Shown here: positions 1-9,032 of the stretch, in pieces
Layout of the letters: every line of letters begins with the position of its first letter
Position numbering within the stretch: the stretch's first letter is position 1
Source of the DNA: Streptomyces sp. NBC_01381
GTDB lineage: Bacteria; Actinomycetota; Actinomycetes; Streptomycetales; Streptomycetaceae
NCBI RefSeq assembly: GCF_026340305.1
Contig: NZ_JAPEPI010000003.1
Location: forward strand, 310,001-374,000
DNA: 64,000 nt
Reading direction: 5' to 3'
Notes under the pieces: model-generated
Seen by the model: the letters and a program-made list of their open reading frames with translations, nothing else
What the model was told of the DNA's origin: nothing
Database searches by the model: none
Translations under genes and position numbers: made by a program

Positions 1-281
1 TCCCAGGGCACGGGCCCCTTCGCCGCGAGATCGGCGACGCCCGCACGGGCGGTCGTCCGGCCGTGCGCGCCCTGCACCTCGGCGAGGATGCCGGACACCC
101 CGGTGGCCAGGATCGCGTCGACGTCCTTCTGGAGCGAAGAAGCCGCGTGGGGCGTGCGCCGCGCCGCCGTGGCCGCGGGGGCGCCGGCCACTCCCGTGAG
201 CAGGGCGGCCGCGGTGGCCGTCAGGCCGGTGCGCCTGCTGACCATCGGGGCCGTCGGGGCCATCGGGGTGTTCGCCTTCAT
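1..281 (-). CDS. Secreted serine hydrolase (beta-lactamase/D-Ala-D-Ala carboxypeptidase fold), N-terminus only
   Basis: Only the first 93 codons lie in the window; the gene runs off the left edge. The start ATG (281-279) overlaps the TGA of the upstream hydrolase gene as ATGA, so the two are probably translationally coupled in one leftward operon. The N-terminus has a twin-arginine-like patch (SRRTGL), a hydrophobic Ala/Leu stretch and an Ala-X-Ala region, which indicates an exported protein. The next segment (DVDAILATGVSGILAEV, then AGVADLA) matches the opening strands of secreted serine-type carboxypeptidase/beta-lactamase-like enzymes of Streptomyces. The catalytic SxxK motif would lie outside the window, so the family call rests on the N-terminal pattern only. 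Confidence 0.7.
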   Translation of the reverse strand, partial: MKANTPMAPTAPMVSRRTGLTATAAALLTGVAGAPAATAARRTPHAASSLQKDVDAILATGVSGILAEVQGAHGRTTARAGVADLAAKGPVPW

Positions 282-1795
282 CGCTCCCCCTCGTTCTTCG
301 CTGCCTCGTCCGTCGGGCGGGGGCAGGTGAAGTCGGCGGCGGGCAGCTTTCCGTCGCGCAGATAGGCGTTGACGGTCCGGTCGGCGCACGCGACGGGCGT
401 GAGGCCGTCGTTGCCGCGCCCGTAGACGCCGTGCGAACGGATGTCGGCCGTCAGCAGCCGCGAGCCGGTGAGCTTGCGGTGCAGGGCGAGGGCGCCGTCG
501 TACGGAACGTTGTTGTCGTAGCGGGCCTGGAGCATCAGGACGGGGACGGCGTTGCCGATCTTTGTGCCGGGTTCGCGCGGCGCGGCTCCCCAGAACGCAC
601 ACGGGGCGATCATTCCGTTGACGTACGGACCGAAGACCGGCTCCGTGGCGCGGCTGCGCTGCATGTTCTTCCAGTACGTCTCCGGGTTCTTCGGCCAGCC
701 GCCCGCGGGCCAGCCCCCGTCGCCGCACATGAAGATCGCGCCGCCGACCATGCTGCTCTCAAGATCGGGCGAGACAAGGAGCTCCAGGAGCGCGGCGAGC
801 GCGGGCCCCGGCTTGTCGAGCTCGCCCGCGGCGGCCTTCTTCAAGTCGCCGACGACACCGGCCAGTTGAGGGTCGCTCTCCTCGTGCTGGACTAGCTGCT
901 TGAACACGATGCGCAGCAACGCAGCGTTGAGCCGTTGACCGTCTACCGCGATGGGACGGCGCTCGGCCCGGTCGAGCAACTTCCGTACGTCCGACCTGAC
1001 CTGACCCGCCTGACCGTCCAAGGCCGCCTCCGCGGGCGCGCCCGACCGCTGGAACAGCTCGTACTGCGTGGCCGCCGGATCGGTCGAGGAGTCCAGGACG
1101 AACCGGTCGGCCCGGCGCGGGAAGAGCTGGGTGTAGACGGCGCCCAGGTCGGCGCCGTACGAGATGCCGTAGTACGAGAGCGTGCGCTCGCCGAGTGCCG
1201 CGCGGATCGCGTCCATGTCGCGGGCGACGTTGCGGGTCGAGGCATGGGGCAGCAACCGGGCGTTGTCGCCGTGCTCTTGGCAGCGGCGTGCGGTGTCGCG
1301 CGCGGAACGCACCGCTGCCTCGAAGTCCTTGCGGGGTCTTGTGGATTCCGGGGGCGGCGTCGGGCGCGGGGTTTTGCCGCAGGTGACGGGGGTGCTCTCG
1401 CCGAGGAAGCGCGGGTCGAAGCCGATCAGGTCGTAGCGGTCCGCCACATCCTTCAGCGCGGGGCGCAGGGCGAGGGTGTTGGCCAAGCCGGTCCCGCCGG
1501 GGCCGCCGGGGTTCGAGAGCAGGATGCCGCGCCGCTCGCCCGGCGACTTCGCCTTGATGCGGGAGATCGCGATCTTGATCGTACGACCGCCGGGGTCGGC
1601 GTAGTCGAGCGGGACGGTCACCTTCGCGCACTGCGCGCCCGCCTCGTTCAACGCCTTCTGGTCGGCGGAGCAGCGGCCCCAACTGAGCTTCTGGCGGGGC
1701 TGTTCGGAGGAATCGGGGAGGGTGGCGGCGGCCACTCCTCCGGCGAGTAATCCGGCCAGGGCCAGGCCTGCGGTGACTGCTGAGGCGGCTCGCAT
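278..1795 (-). CDS. Secreted alpha/beta hydrolase, tripeptidyl aminopeptidase (TAP/S33) family
   Basis: This 505-residue protein opens with a Sec-type signal peptide (Ala/Leu-rich, residues about 1-24). It carries the full alpha/beta-hydrolase set: an oxyanion-hole motif NPGGPGG near residue 95, the nucleophile elbow GISYG near 210, an acid Asp in LQARYDNNVP and the catalytic His in RSHGVYG near the C-terminus. This layout and length fit the Streptomyces SlpD/SlpE/TAP family, which removes N-terminal tripeptides or short peptides from extracellular substrates. The start is supported by AAGGAG five bases upstream of ATG. It is followed with a 4-bp overlap by a second exported hydrolase gene, suggesting a cell-envelope or extracellular peptide-processing operon. 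The exact substrate cannot be inferred. Confidence 0.9.
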   Translation of the reverse strand: MRAASAVTAGLALAGLLAGGVAAATLPDSSEQPRQKLSWGRCSADQKALNEAGAQCAKVTVPLDYADPGGRTIKIAISRIKAKSPGERRGILLSNPGGPGGTGLANTLALRPALKDVADRYDLIGFDPRFLGESTPVTCGKTPRPTPPPESTRPRKDFEAAVRSARDTARRCQEHGDNARLLPHASTRNVARDMDAIRAALGERTLSYYGISYGADLGAVYTQLFPRRADRFVLDSSTDPAATQYELFQRSGAPAEAALDGQAGQVRSDVRKLLDRAERRPIAVDGQRLNAALLRIVFKQLVQHEESDPQLAGVVGDLKKAAAGELDKPGPALAALLELLVSPDLESSMVGGAIFMCGDGGWPAGGWPKNPETYWKNMQRSRATEPVFGPYVNGMIAPCAFWGAAPREPGTKIGNAVPVLMLQARYDNNVPYDGALALHRKLTGSRLLTADIRSHGVYGRGNDGLTPVACADRTVNAYLRDGKLPAADFTCPRPTDEAAKNEGER

Positions 1796-1952
1796 CGTGC
1801 TCCTTGGATCGACTGGACCGATCGGCTCGGCCGAACCGGCCGAAGAAATCGATCACTACGCTAGGAACGCGCACCGCACCCGACCATCGGGCTACCGGGC
1901 CGAACTCCCTTGGGGACAGCCCCAGTACGCTCCTTCCGGATACCCCCCCGCA

Positions 1953-3119
1953 TCACTCCGGGCGCAGGCTCAGGACGAGGTCGCGCGGCAGTCCGTGGGT
2001 GTCGTGAAGGTAGTGGAGGTCCTCCTCGTCCAGCGGGCCGCGGAACCGGGGCCGGGCCAGCACCTGCCGGCCGCGCTCCAGAAGCCGCCTGAAGCGGCGC
2101 TCCTCCTCGAGCAGCACGCGGCGCACCTCGTGCGTGTCCATCTCCTGGCGGAAGTGGTCGAGGGTGTGCGGGACGAGTTCGTCCGGCAGGTCTCCGAGGC
2201 CGCGCGAAGGGTCGTCCCGCCACAGCACGGTGAGTACGCGGCGTACCAGCCGGCGCAGCACATAGCCGCGGCCGGTGTTGGCCGGACGCACCCCGTCGCC
2301 GATCACCACCATGGCCGAGCGCAGGTGGTCGCAGACCAGCCGCAGCGACGGTTCGTCCAGTCGCCACAGGGTCGGCACGAGACGCCGCCACGGGTCGAAG
2401 AGGTCGCACTCGAACACCGATGTCCGGCCCTGGAGCAGGGAGGCAAGCCGTTCCAGGCCGAGCCCGGTGTCGATGTTGCGCTGCGGGAGCGGCACGAGCG
2501 AGCCGTCGGCGAGCCGGCGATGACGCATCATCACGTGGTTCCACAGTTCCACCCAGCGGTCGTCGCCCGTCGGCGTCGACTCGGGCGGGGTGGCGCCGGT
2601 CCAGATGAAGATCTCCGAGTCGGGGCCGCACGGGCCGGTCGGCCCGTTGGACCACCAGTTGTCCTCGACGGTGAGCTCCACCGGCACCCCGCGCTCCTGC
2701 CACAGCTCCAAGGAGGCGGTGTCCAGGCCGATTTGATCGTCGCCGCCGAAGACCGTGGCGTACAGCAGACCGGGATCGATGCCGAATCCCTCGGTGAGCA
2801 GCCCATAGCCCCAGTCGAGGCTCATGGGGCCCTCGTAGTCGCCAAGGGACCAGGTGCCGAGCATCTCGAAGACCGTCAGATGGGTGGAGTCGCCGACCTC
2901 GTCCAGGTCCGTGGTGCGCAGACAGCGCTGCACATTGACCAGCCGCCTGCCCAGCGGATGCGGGCGCCCCTCCAGGTACGGGGTGAGGGGATGCATGCCC
3001 GAGGTGGTGAACAGGACCGGGTCACCGGTCGGTGGCAGCAGCGTCGAGCCGGTGATCCGGCGGTGACCGCGGTCCTCGAAGTACTCGACGAACGTACGGA
3101 CGATCTGTTCGGTGTTCAT
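1953..3119 (-). CDS. Truncated alanyl-tRNA synthetase paralog (catalytic core only)
   Basis: The 388-residue product resembles the N-terminal class II catalytic core of AlaRS. It has the motif-1 type region (RGHRRITGSTLLPP, GDPVLFTTSGMHPLTPYLEG), the motif-2 loop (LRTTDLDEVGDSTHLTVFEMLGTWSLGDY) and the NGPTGPCGPDSEIF segment near residue 165. It ends immediately after the region equivalent to the AlaRS 'YDTYGFPxDL' motif (here HDTHGLPRDLV). The HxxxH editing domain, DHHA1 and C-Ala domains of a normal ~880-residue AlaRS are absent. ATG at 3119 is preferred because AAGGAG lies seven bases upstream. It cannot be the housekeeping enzyme. Such stand-alone cores may supply aminoacyl-adenylate or aminoacyl-tRNA to a side reaction, which is inference. 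It precedes no recognisable partner gene on its strand. Confidence 0.85.
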   Translation of the reverse strand: MNTEQIVRTFVEYFEDRGHRRITGSTLLPPTGDPVLFTTSGMHPLTPYLEGRPHPLGRRLVNVQRCLRTTDLDEVGDSTHLTVFEMLGTWSLGDYEGPMSLDWGYGLLTEGFGIDPGLLYATVFGGDDQIGLDTASLELWQERGVPVELTVEDNWWSNGPTGPCGPDSEIFIWTGATPPESTPTGDDRWVELWNHVMMRHRRLADGSLVPLPQRNIDTGLGLERLASLLQGRTSVFECDLFDPWRRLVPTLWRLDEPSLRLVCDHLRSAMVVIGDGVRPANTGRGYVLRRLVRRVLTVLWRDDPSRGLGDLPDELVPHTLDHFRQEMDTHEVRRVLLEEERRFRRLLERGRQVLARPRFRGPLDEEDLHYLHDTHGLPRDLVLSLRPE

Positions 3120-3396
3120 GGGGTGGCTCCTTCGCGTGCGCAGCGGGGAGGCGCCGGAGGACGGTCCGCACGACGGCACGGGGCGGGAGGGCCACGGAAG
3201 CACCGGTGGACCGTTTCCGGTCGCCGGTGGAGAGGGGGAAGTACGTCAGACGGCGGCAACCGGCGAGCTGGTCGCTCGCGCGGTCGCGGTGGTGCCTGGG
3301 CCGGTGACGTTCATAGGGCCGACGGTAACGCGCCCGGATCGCGGGGGCACCCGAATTTCCGGCGTGAGGCCGGCCCGCAGACGCAACGCCGAGGGT

Positions 3397-4257
3397 TCAG
3401 ACGGCATCGCGGTACGCCGACGGCGAGCACCCCAGGGCACGCCGGAACCGCGTGGAGAAGTAGAGCGGGTCGTTGTACCCGACCTGCCGGGCGACATCGC
3501 GCACCGGCAGGGACGAAAGGCGCAGCAGCCGGCACGCCACGTCCATGCGGCGCTCTTCGACGTGCGCCATGACACTCGTACCGAACTGGGCGGTGAACAG
3601 CCGGGAGAGGCGGGACTCCGAGAGGCCGGCGACGCGCGCCAGGGAGCGGACGGTGTGCGGGGCGGCCAGGCAGGTGCTCAGGTGCTCAAGGACGGCCAGC
3701 AGGCGTGGGTCAAGCCGCTCGCCTCGGGGATTCTGCGTGTCGCACCACAACAGCGCCTCTTCCACCGCGTTGACGCCGAAGAGCGCGGAGTTCGCCAGCG
3801 CGCTGTTGCTCAGGGACACGGCCCGGGTCAGCGCGGCGGCCACGCGGTCGGCGAGCGGGTCGGGCAGCAGCACGCGTCCCACGCCGGGCGCGGCCCGCGG
3901 CCAGTCGAGCAGGGCGAGCCACTCGGGCTGCGGCTGGACATGGGCCCAGAGCAGGAGCCAGTCCCCGGCCGCGGGGTCGGTGCCGTAATCGTGGGGCGTG
4001 CGGGGCGCGATCGCGACGAAGGACCTGCCGTCGGCGGGTACGTCGGCCGCCCCCTCGTTCCTGATCCGGCCCCGCCCCCGGCAGGTGAACAGCAGCAGCC
4101 AGTCGTCCGTACCGGCGTGCCGCACGGTCCGGTAGTCGCGTCCTGCCGCGAGCCGGCCCGCGACGACCCGGTTCTCGGACGTGGCGACGACCTGCGGACG
4201 CATCCGCGCGCCACTCGGACACCTCCTGGCGTCACCCCCCGCGGCAGCATCTTCCAT
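3397..4257 (-). CDS. AraC family transcriptional regulator
   Basis: The protein has an N-terminal cupin-like sensor region (about residues 20-140, including the PRTPHDYG segment) and a C-terminal double helix-turn-helix domain with the AraC hallmarks VRSLARVAGLSESRLSRLF and VRDVARQVGYNDPLYFSTRFRRALGCSP. ATG at 4257 is chosen because GAGGA lies eight bases upstream; an internal ATG at 4203 is an alternative that would widen the divergent promoter region. It is transcribed away from the adjacent phytanoyl-CoA dioxygenase-like gene, with about 47 bp between the chosen starts, so it probably controls that gene and itself. Its ligand is not evident, although AraC proteins of this architecture often sense sugars or related small molecules. 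Confidence 0.88.
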   Translation of the reverse strand: MEDAAAGGDARRCPSGARMRPQVVATSENRVVAGRLAAGRDYRTVRHAGTDDWLLLFTCRGRGRIRNEGAADVPADGRSFVAIAPRTPHDYGTDPAAGDWLLLWAHVQPQPEWLALLDWPRAAPGVGRVLLPDPLADRVAAALTRAVSLSNSALANSALFGVNAVEEALLWCDTQNPRGERLDPRLLAVLEHLSTCLAAPHTVRSLARVAGLSESRLSRLFTAQFGTSVMAHVEERRMDVACRLLRLSSLPVRDVARQVGYNDPLYFSTRFRRALGCSPSAYRDAV

Positions 4258-4304
4258 GTGAAGTCCTCGAAGTCCGATTCCCGGCCACAGGGCCGGTGCA
4301 CACG

Positions 4305-5126
4305 ATGGAGAACATGACACTCGATACAGCACCGGCGTCGCAACGGGCCGAGCGCTACGCCGCCGACGGCATGGTCCAGGTCGACGGCCTGCTCGACTCC
4401 GGCGAGGCCGAGACGATCCGCTCGGCGTTCATGGATCAGGTCGTACGGGACCGGCACCGCCTGGGCGCGCGGGACGGCCTTGCCGATGACGACGTCCTGG
4501 CCCGCTTCCCGCGCTTCATGCAGCCGCACCGGCACCCGGACCTGGAAGTCGGGTCGATCGCCCGCCGGCTGATGACCGACCCCCGCCTCCTGGGCATCGT
4601 CACCGAACTCATCGGCCCGGCCTTCGGCGCGCAGTCGATGTTCTACTTCAAGCCGCCCTCCGCACGCGGCCAGGCGCTGCACCAGGACAACTACTTCCTC
4701 CGGGCCCATCCGGAGACGTGCATCGCCGCCTGGATCGCGATCGACGACTGCGACGCGGCCAACGGCGCGCTGTCCGTGGTCCCCGGCTCGCACACCATGG
4801 AGGTGGTGTGCCCCGAGACGGCCGACGACCAGGAGTCGTTCACCACCGGTCTGGTGCGTCCCCCGGCAGGCCTGACGACCGTGCAGACGGTGATGCGCGC
4901 CGGCGATGTCCTGTTCTTCCACGGCAGCTTGGTGCACGGCTCGCTGCCCAACACCACGGAGGACCGCTTCCGCATGTCGCTGATCTTCCACTACGTACCG
5001 CAGACCTCCGTGGAGATCGCCCAGTGGTACCTGCCGTTGGTGGCACCGGACGGGTCCGACGTCACCGTGGCCGCGGCGACGGGCGGCGGGCCGTGCGGCA
5101 ACGGCTGGCCGGGGGCGGCGCACTGA
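4305..5126 (+). CDS. Phytanoyl-CoA dioxygenase (PhyH) family Fe(II)/2-oxoglutarate oxygenase
   Basis: The 273-residue protein carries the PhyH facial triad: HQDNYF supplies the HxD pair near residue 125 and FFHGSLVHGSLPN supplies the distal His near 205. The intervening WIAIDDCDAANGALSVVPGSH segment is highly characteristic of the family. Family members hydroxylate small molecules, lipids or natural-product intermediates, consuming 2-oxoglutarate and O2. Three in-frame starts exist (GTG 4296, ATG 4305, ATG 4314); 4305 has the best-spaced weak AGGG upstream. The gene is divergent from an AraC regulator that likely controls it. It sits alone, so the substrate is unknown. Confidence 0.87.
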   Translation: MENMTLDTAPASQRAERYAADGMVQVDGLLDSGEAETIRSAFMDQVVRDRHRLGARDGLADDDVLARFPRFMQPHRHPDLEVGSIARRLMTDPRLLGIVTELIGPAFGAQSMFYFKPPSARGQALHQDNYFLRAHPETCIAAWIAIDDCDAANGALSVVPGSHTMEVVCPETADDQESFTTGLVRPPAGLTTVQTVMRAGDVLFFHGSLVHGSLPNTTEDRFRMSLIFHYVPQTSVEIAQWYLPLVAPDGSDVTVAAATGGGPCGNGWPGAAH

Positions 5127-5218
5127 GGAGCTCCCCGAGATGCGCGGGTCGCGCTCTCATTCTTTACTGAGGCCCATCTGCTGCCAACCGCCGTACGGCG
5201 AAGTCCAGGGGGCCTTGC

Positions 5219-6565
5219 ATGGGTGACGCCGTCGGTCGGACGAGCACCCCCGCGGCCGCCGAGCCCGATCAGCCCGTCGCCACCTTGCGCGCCACGCTGC
5301 TCAGCCGCGGCTATCGGAGCCTGCTGCTGCTCTGTGTGCTGCTCGGGGTGCCGATCTCGCTTGCCTGCTTCTTCTTCGTGAGCCTGCAGCAGGAGTTGCA
5401 GCAGGCCGTGTGGGAGGCGCTGCCCGAGGCCCTCGGATACGACCGCGCCCCGTGGTGGTGGCCGCTGCCCGCGCTGCTGCTCGCCGGGCTGATCCTCGCG
5501 CCCGTCGTGACCCGCATGCGGGGAGGCGGCGGCCATCTTCCGGTCCGTGGTCTGGCGGGCGGTGCGCCCATCGGGCCCGCTGAACTGCCGGGCGTCGCCA
5601 TCGCGGCGCTCGCGACCCTCCCGCTCGGCATCGTGCTCGGTCCCGAGGCGCCGCTCATGGCGCTCGGCAGTGCGCTGGCCCTCCTCTCCGTACGCGCCTT
5701 CCGGCACGCGCCCGACCCCAGGGCCTCCGCCGTACTCGCCACCAGCGGCTCCACCGCGGCGATCGCGACAATCCTCGGCGGTCCGGTGGTGGCCGCCGTG
5801 ATGGTCGTCGAGGCCGCCGGGCTCGGCGGCACCCAGCTGGTCGTCCTGTTGCTGCCCTGCCTGCTCGCCACCGCGACGGGCGCGCTCGTCTTCACCGGTT
5901 TCGGCCACTGGACCGGCCTGTCGGTCGGCGGACTGCGGCTCCCCCATCTGCCACCGAACGTCAACCCGGACGCGGGCGACTTCCTGTGGGGCGTCCCCGC
6001 CGCCGTCCTGATCGCCGCCGTGCTCACCGTCGGCCGTGGCCTCGGCTACCGCACGGCGACATGGACGTCGAAGCACACCGTCCGCCGGACGATCCTGTGC
6101 GCGCTGGCCGTCGGCTGCTGCCTGAGCGCGTACGCCCTGCTGACCGGCCGCTCGCCCGAGGAAGCCGCCCTGTCGGGGCAGGCAACCCTCGGCCGGCTGG
6201 CCGCCGAGCCGCACGACTGGTCGGTGGCGGCACTGCTCGCACTCGTCGTGTGCAAGGCTCTCGCCTGGGGGATCAGCCTCGGCAGCATGCGCGGCGGCGC
6301 CATCTTCCCCGCCACGCTCATCGGCGCCGCGTTCGGCATCGCCTGCTCCGGGCTCCCCGGACTCGGTACGACACCGGGCCTGGCCCTCGGTCTCGCGGCC
6401 GCGGCCGCGAGCATCACCGGACTGCCGCTCACCAGCGCCGTCCTCGCGGTCCTGCTGCTCGGCGGCGACGCGTACGACCAGATGCCGCTGATCGTCACCG
6501 CCTCGGTCACCGCCTTCGTCACCGCTCAGCTGCTGCGGCGCCGTGACTCCACGGAAGGCAACTGA
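5219..6565 (+). CDS. ClC family chloride channel/antiporter
   Basis: The 448-residue polytopic protein has ten or more hydrophobic segments. The signature GIVLGPEAPL aligns with the ClC selectivity-filter motif G-x-x-L-G-R-E-G-P of bacterial ClC proteins, and the glutamate at the gating position is retained while the flanking Arg and Gly are replaced by Pro and Ala. A second filter-type motif, RGGAIFPATLIG, is present near residue 360. ClC proteins move chloride, often in exchange for protons. ATG 5219 has AGGGGG upstream. The gene converges on the next gene with only four bases between their stop codons. No regulator is adjacent, and the N-terminus lacks any CBS-type regulatory domain. Confidence 0.88.
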   Translation: MGDAVGRTSTPAAAEPDQPVATLRATLLSRGYRSLLLLCVLLGVPISLACFFFVSLQQELQQAVWEALPEALGYDRAPWWWPLPALLLAGLILAPVVTRMRGGGGHLPVRGLAGGAPIGPAELPGVAIAALATLPLGIVLGPEAPLMALGSALALLSVRAFRHAPDPRASAVLATSGSTAAIATILGGPVVAAVMVVEAAGLGGTQLVVLLLPCLLATATGALVFTGFGHWTGLSVGGLRLPHLPPNVNPDAGDFLWGVPAAVLIAAVLTVGRGLGYRTATWTSKHTVRRTILCALAVGCCLSAYALLTGRSPEEAALSGQATLGRLAAEPHDWSVAALLALVVCKALAWGISLGSMRGGAIFPATLIGAAFGIACSGLPGLGTTPGLALGLAAAAASITGLPLTSAVLAVLLLGGDAYDQMPLIVTASVTAFVTAQLLRRRDSTEGN

Positions 6566-6569
6566 TGGA

Positions 6570-9032
6570 TCAGCGGGAGAAGCCGCCGCCCTCCCCGTCG
6601 GGGATCTCCTGCTCGGCCCAGATCGTCTTGCCCTGCCGGGTGTAGCGGCAGCCCCACCGCGTGGTGAGCTGGGCGACCAGGTACAGGCCCCGGCCGCCCT
6701 CGTCGGTCAGCAGGGCGCGGCGCATGCGCGGCTGGGTGGCGCTCGGGTCGGAGACCTCGCAGATCAGGTGGCCCGCGCGGATGAGGCGTACCTCGACCGG
6801 GCCGCCGGCGTAGGTGATGGCGTTGGTGACGAGCTCGCTCAGCACGAGTTCGGTGGTGAAGGCGAGGTCCGTCAGGCCCCAGACGTCCAGTTGCCGGGCG
6901 GTGGCCTCGCGTACGTCGGCGACGGCGGCCGGGTCGGCGGCCACCGGCCAGACCACCTGGTCCTCGGGCGGCAGCACGTGGGTGCGCGCGAGCAGCAGGG
7001 TGATGTCGTCGGTCAGATGGTGCGAGGGGCGTGCGGAGACGATGTCCAGGCCGAGTTCCCGCAGCGGGGTGTCGAAGACGCCGGGCCGTGAAAGACGGCG
7101 GGTCAGCTCGGCCATGCCTTCGTCGAGGTCGCGCTCCCGGCTCTCGATCAGGCCGTCGGTGTAGAGGGCGATGATGCTCTCCGGCTCCACGTCGACCTCG
7201 GCCACTTCGAAGGGCAGGCCGCTGACGCCCAGGGGCGGGCCGGGGTTCACGGGGACGAAGGTGACGGTCCCGTCCTGCGCGGCGACGGCGGGCGGTGGGT
7301 GCCCGGCGGAGGCCACGCTGCACCGCCGGGACACCGGGTCGTAGACGGCGTACAGGCAGGTGGCGCCGATCGGGTCGGGCCGGGGGCGGGTGCGTTCCGC
7401 CGCGTCATCGGACTGCTCGGGTTCGTCGGTCTCCACGCGGAGTTGGGAGACGAGATCGTCGAGGTGCTCGAGCAGTTCGTCCGGTTCGAGATCGAGGTCG
7501 GCGAGGGTACGGACCGCGGTGTGCAGTCGTCCCATCGTGGCCGTGGCCGCGAGGCCGTGGCCGACGACGTCGCCCGCGACCAGGGCGACACGGGCGGACG
7601 ACAGGGGGATCACGTCGAACCAGTCGCCGCCGACGCCGGTGCCCGTGTCCGCCGGCAGATACACGCCCGCGGTGGTGACGGCGACGGTCTCGGCCTGTGA
7701 GGGCGGCAGCAGGCTGCGTTGCAGGCCCACGGACGCGCGGTGTTCGCGGGTGTAGCGGCGGGCGTTGTCCAGGGCCAGGGCGGCATGTCCGGCGATCTCC
7801 CGCAGCAGGTCCAAGTCGGCTTCCTCGTACGGGGTTTCGCCTGTCTCGCGGTGGACGGCCACGCGTCCGAGCACGCTGCCCCGAGCGCTCAGCGGGACGG
7901 TCATCGAGGTGAGCGGATCGGCGGGCTTCGCCGGATCGTCGGGCCTGGCCAGGACGACGCTGTCGAGGGGAGCCGCGGCCGAGTTGTCGGTGGGAGCACC
8001 GGCCGGACTGCCGAGGGGATCCCCGGCCGGACTGTCGAGGGGGGCCTCCGCCGATGTCCGCCCGGCCACGGCGGTGCGGCGCAGGGGCATGCTGCCGTCC
8101 GGGGCGGGGGCCGGCTCCTCCCCGGTGAACACGGCCTCCGCGATCTCCACCACGGCGAAGTCGGCCAGCGCGGGCACCAGTGCGGCGGCCAGGTCCTCGG
8201 CGGTGCCGGCCACCGACAGCGAGGCGCCGACGGCCGCGGTCGCACGCTGCAGCACGGCCAGGCGCTCGCCCGCGCGGCGCACCTCGGTGACGTCCGTGAA
8301 CAGCGCGGTCACGCCGAACACCTGCCCGTCGGGGGCCTGCAGCCGGAACGCCGAGATGGCCATCACCGCGCCGCGCCCGGGGTCCTCGATGGTCCGGACG
8401 GTCTCCTCCACCCGGACGAGCGGCAGCCCTGTCCGCAGCACATCCCGCAACCGCTGCTCGACGGCCGCGGCGTCCTTGGCCTGCAGGAAGTCCCCAAGGC
8501 GATGCCCTCGCAGGTCCTGCGGGAGGCCCGTGTACGGGAGCAGATGGGTGTTCGTCCTGACCAGCCGCAGCTCCTCGTCGAAGACGGCCAGGCCAAGCCG
8601 GTCCTGCAGGAACAGCTCCCTGGTGAACGCCCGGTCCTGCCGCCACCGGTCCGCGGTCCTCGCGGGGGCGGCCAGCACGAAGTACCGGGCCGGCTGCCCC
8701 GTGGAAGCCCCGGCGCTCGGGCCGAGGTCGCTGAGCGGCAGGACCTGGAACTCGACCTTCAGCTCCCTGCCTTCGCCGGTACGCACCACGGCCTCTCCGG
8801 ACCAAGGTCCCGACCGTAGCTCGGACGATGGCCCGGGCTCGGCGCCGGGATCCTTGAGCAGCTCACGGAGGCGACGACCGTAGACCCTGGCGGCGGGCAG
8901 GGAGAAGAGTTCCTCCGCCGTCGGGGTCCACCCGATGATCCGGCCCTTTGCGTCGAGCAGCGCCCCGGCGGCCCCATCGGCGAACGGCAGCCCGGGGTGC
9001 ACCGGAGCGAAGGGCAGGATCTCTTCGTCCAC
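6570..9032 (-). CDS. PAS-PAS-GAF-SpoIIE phosphatase with C-terminal HATPase (Rsb-type regulator)
   Basis: This 820-residue cytoplasmic signalling protein appears to carry, in order: a PAS domain (about 20-70), a second PAS domain (about 145-250) followed by a GAF domain (about 260-430), a PP2C-type SpoIIE phosphatase domain (about 440-670, with GVGGDWFDVIPL and LVAGDVVGHGLAA as metal-binding landmarks) and an RsbW-like HATPase domain (about 690-810, with ELVTNAITYAGGPVEVRL and DEGGRGLYLV). Such proteins control anti-sigma/anti-anti-sigma partner switching, acting as phosphatase and kinase. The GAF domain is interrupted by a low-complexity Pro/Ala/Ser insertion of related 'PLDSPAG' units near 330-365. 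Translation starts at GTG 9032. It is divergent from a secreted serine hydrolase with a 214-bp shared promoter region. Confidence 0.93.
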   Translation of the reverse strand: MDEEILPFAPVHPGLPFADGAAGALLDAKGRIIGWTPTAEELFSLPAARVYGRRLRELLKDPGAEPGPSSELRSGPWSGEAVVRTGEGRELKVEFQVLPLSDLGPSAGASTGQPARYFVLAAPARTADRWRQDRAFTRELFLQDRLGLAVFDEELRLVRTNTHLLPYTGLPQDLRGHRLGDFLQAKDAAAVEQRLRDVLRTGLPLVRVEETVRTIEDPGRGAVMAISAFRLQAPDGQVFGVTALFTDVTEVRRAGERLAVLQRATAAVGASLSVAGTAEDLAAALVPALADFAVVEIAEAVFTGEEPAPAPDGSMPLRRTAVAGRTSAEAPLDSPAGDPLGSPAGAPTDNSAAAPLDSVVLARPDDPAKPADPLTSMTVPLSARGSVLGRVAVHRETGETPYEEADLDLLREIAGHAALALDNARRYTREHRASVGLQRSLLPPSQAETVAVTTAGVYLPADTGTGVGGDWFDVIPLSSARVALVAGDVVGHGLAATATMGRLHTAVRTLADLDLEPDELLEHLDDLVSQLRVETDEPEQSDDAAERTRPRPDPIGATCLYAVYDPVSRRCSVASAGHPPPAVAAQDGTVTFVPVNPGPPLGVSGLPFEVAEVDVEPESIIALYTDGLIESRERDLDEGMAELTRRLSRPGVFDTPLRELGLDIVSARPSHHLTDDITLLLARTHVLPPEDQVVWPVAADPAAVADVREATARQLDVWGLTDLAFTTELVLSELVTNAITYAGGPVEVRLIRAGHLICEVSDPSATQPRMRRALLTDEGGRGLYLVAQLTTRWGCRYTRQGKTIWAEQEIPDGEGGGFSR

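Noticed and set aside
3246..3314. Twenty-two-codon frame upstream of the AlaRS-like gene as a possible peptide substrate
   Set aside because: No ribosome binding site, no leader-peptide pattern and no independent support; kept only as a remark with the AlaRS finding.
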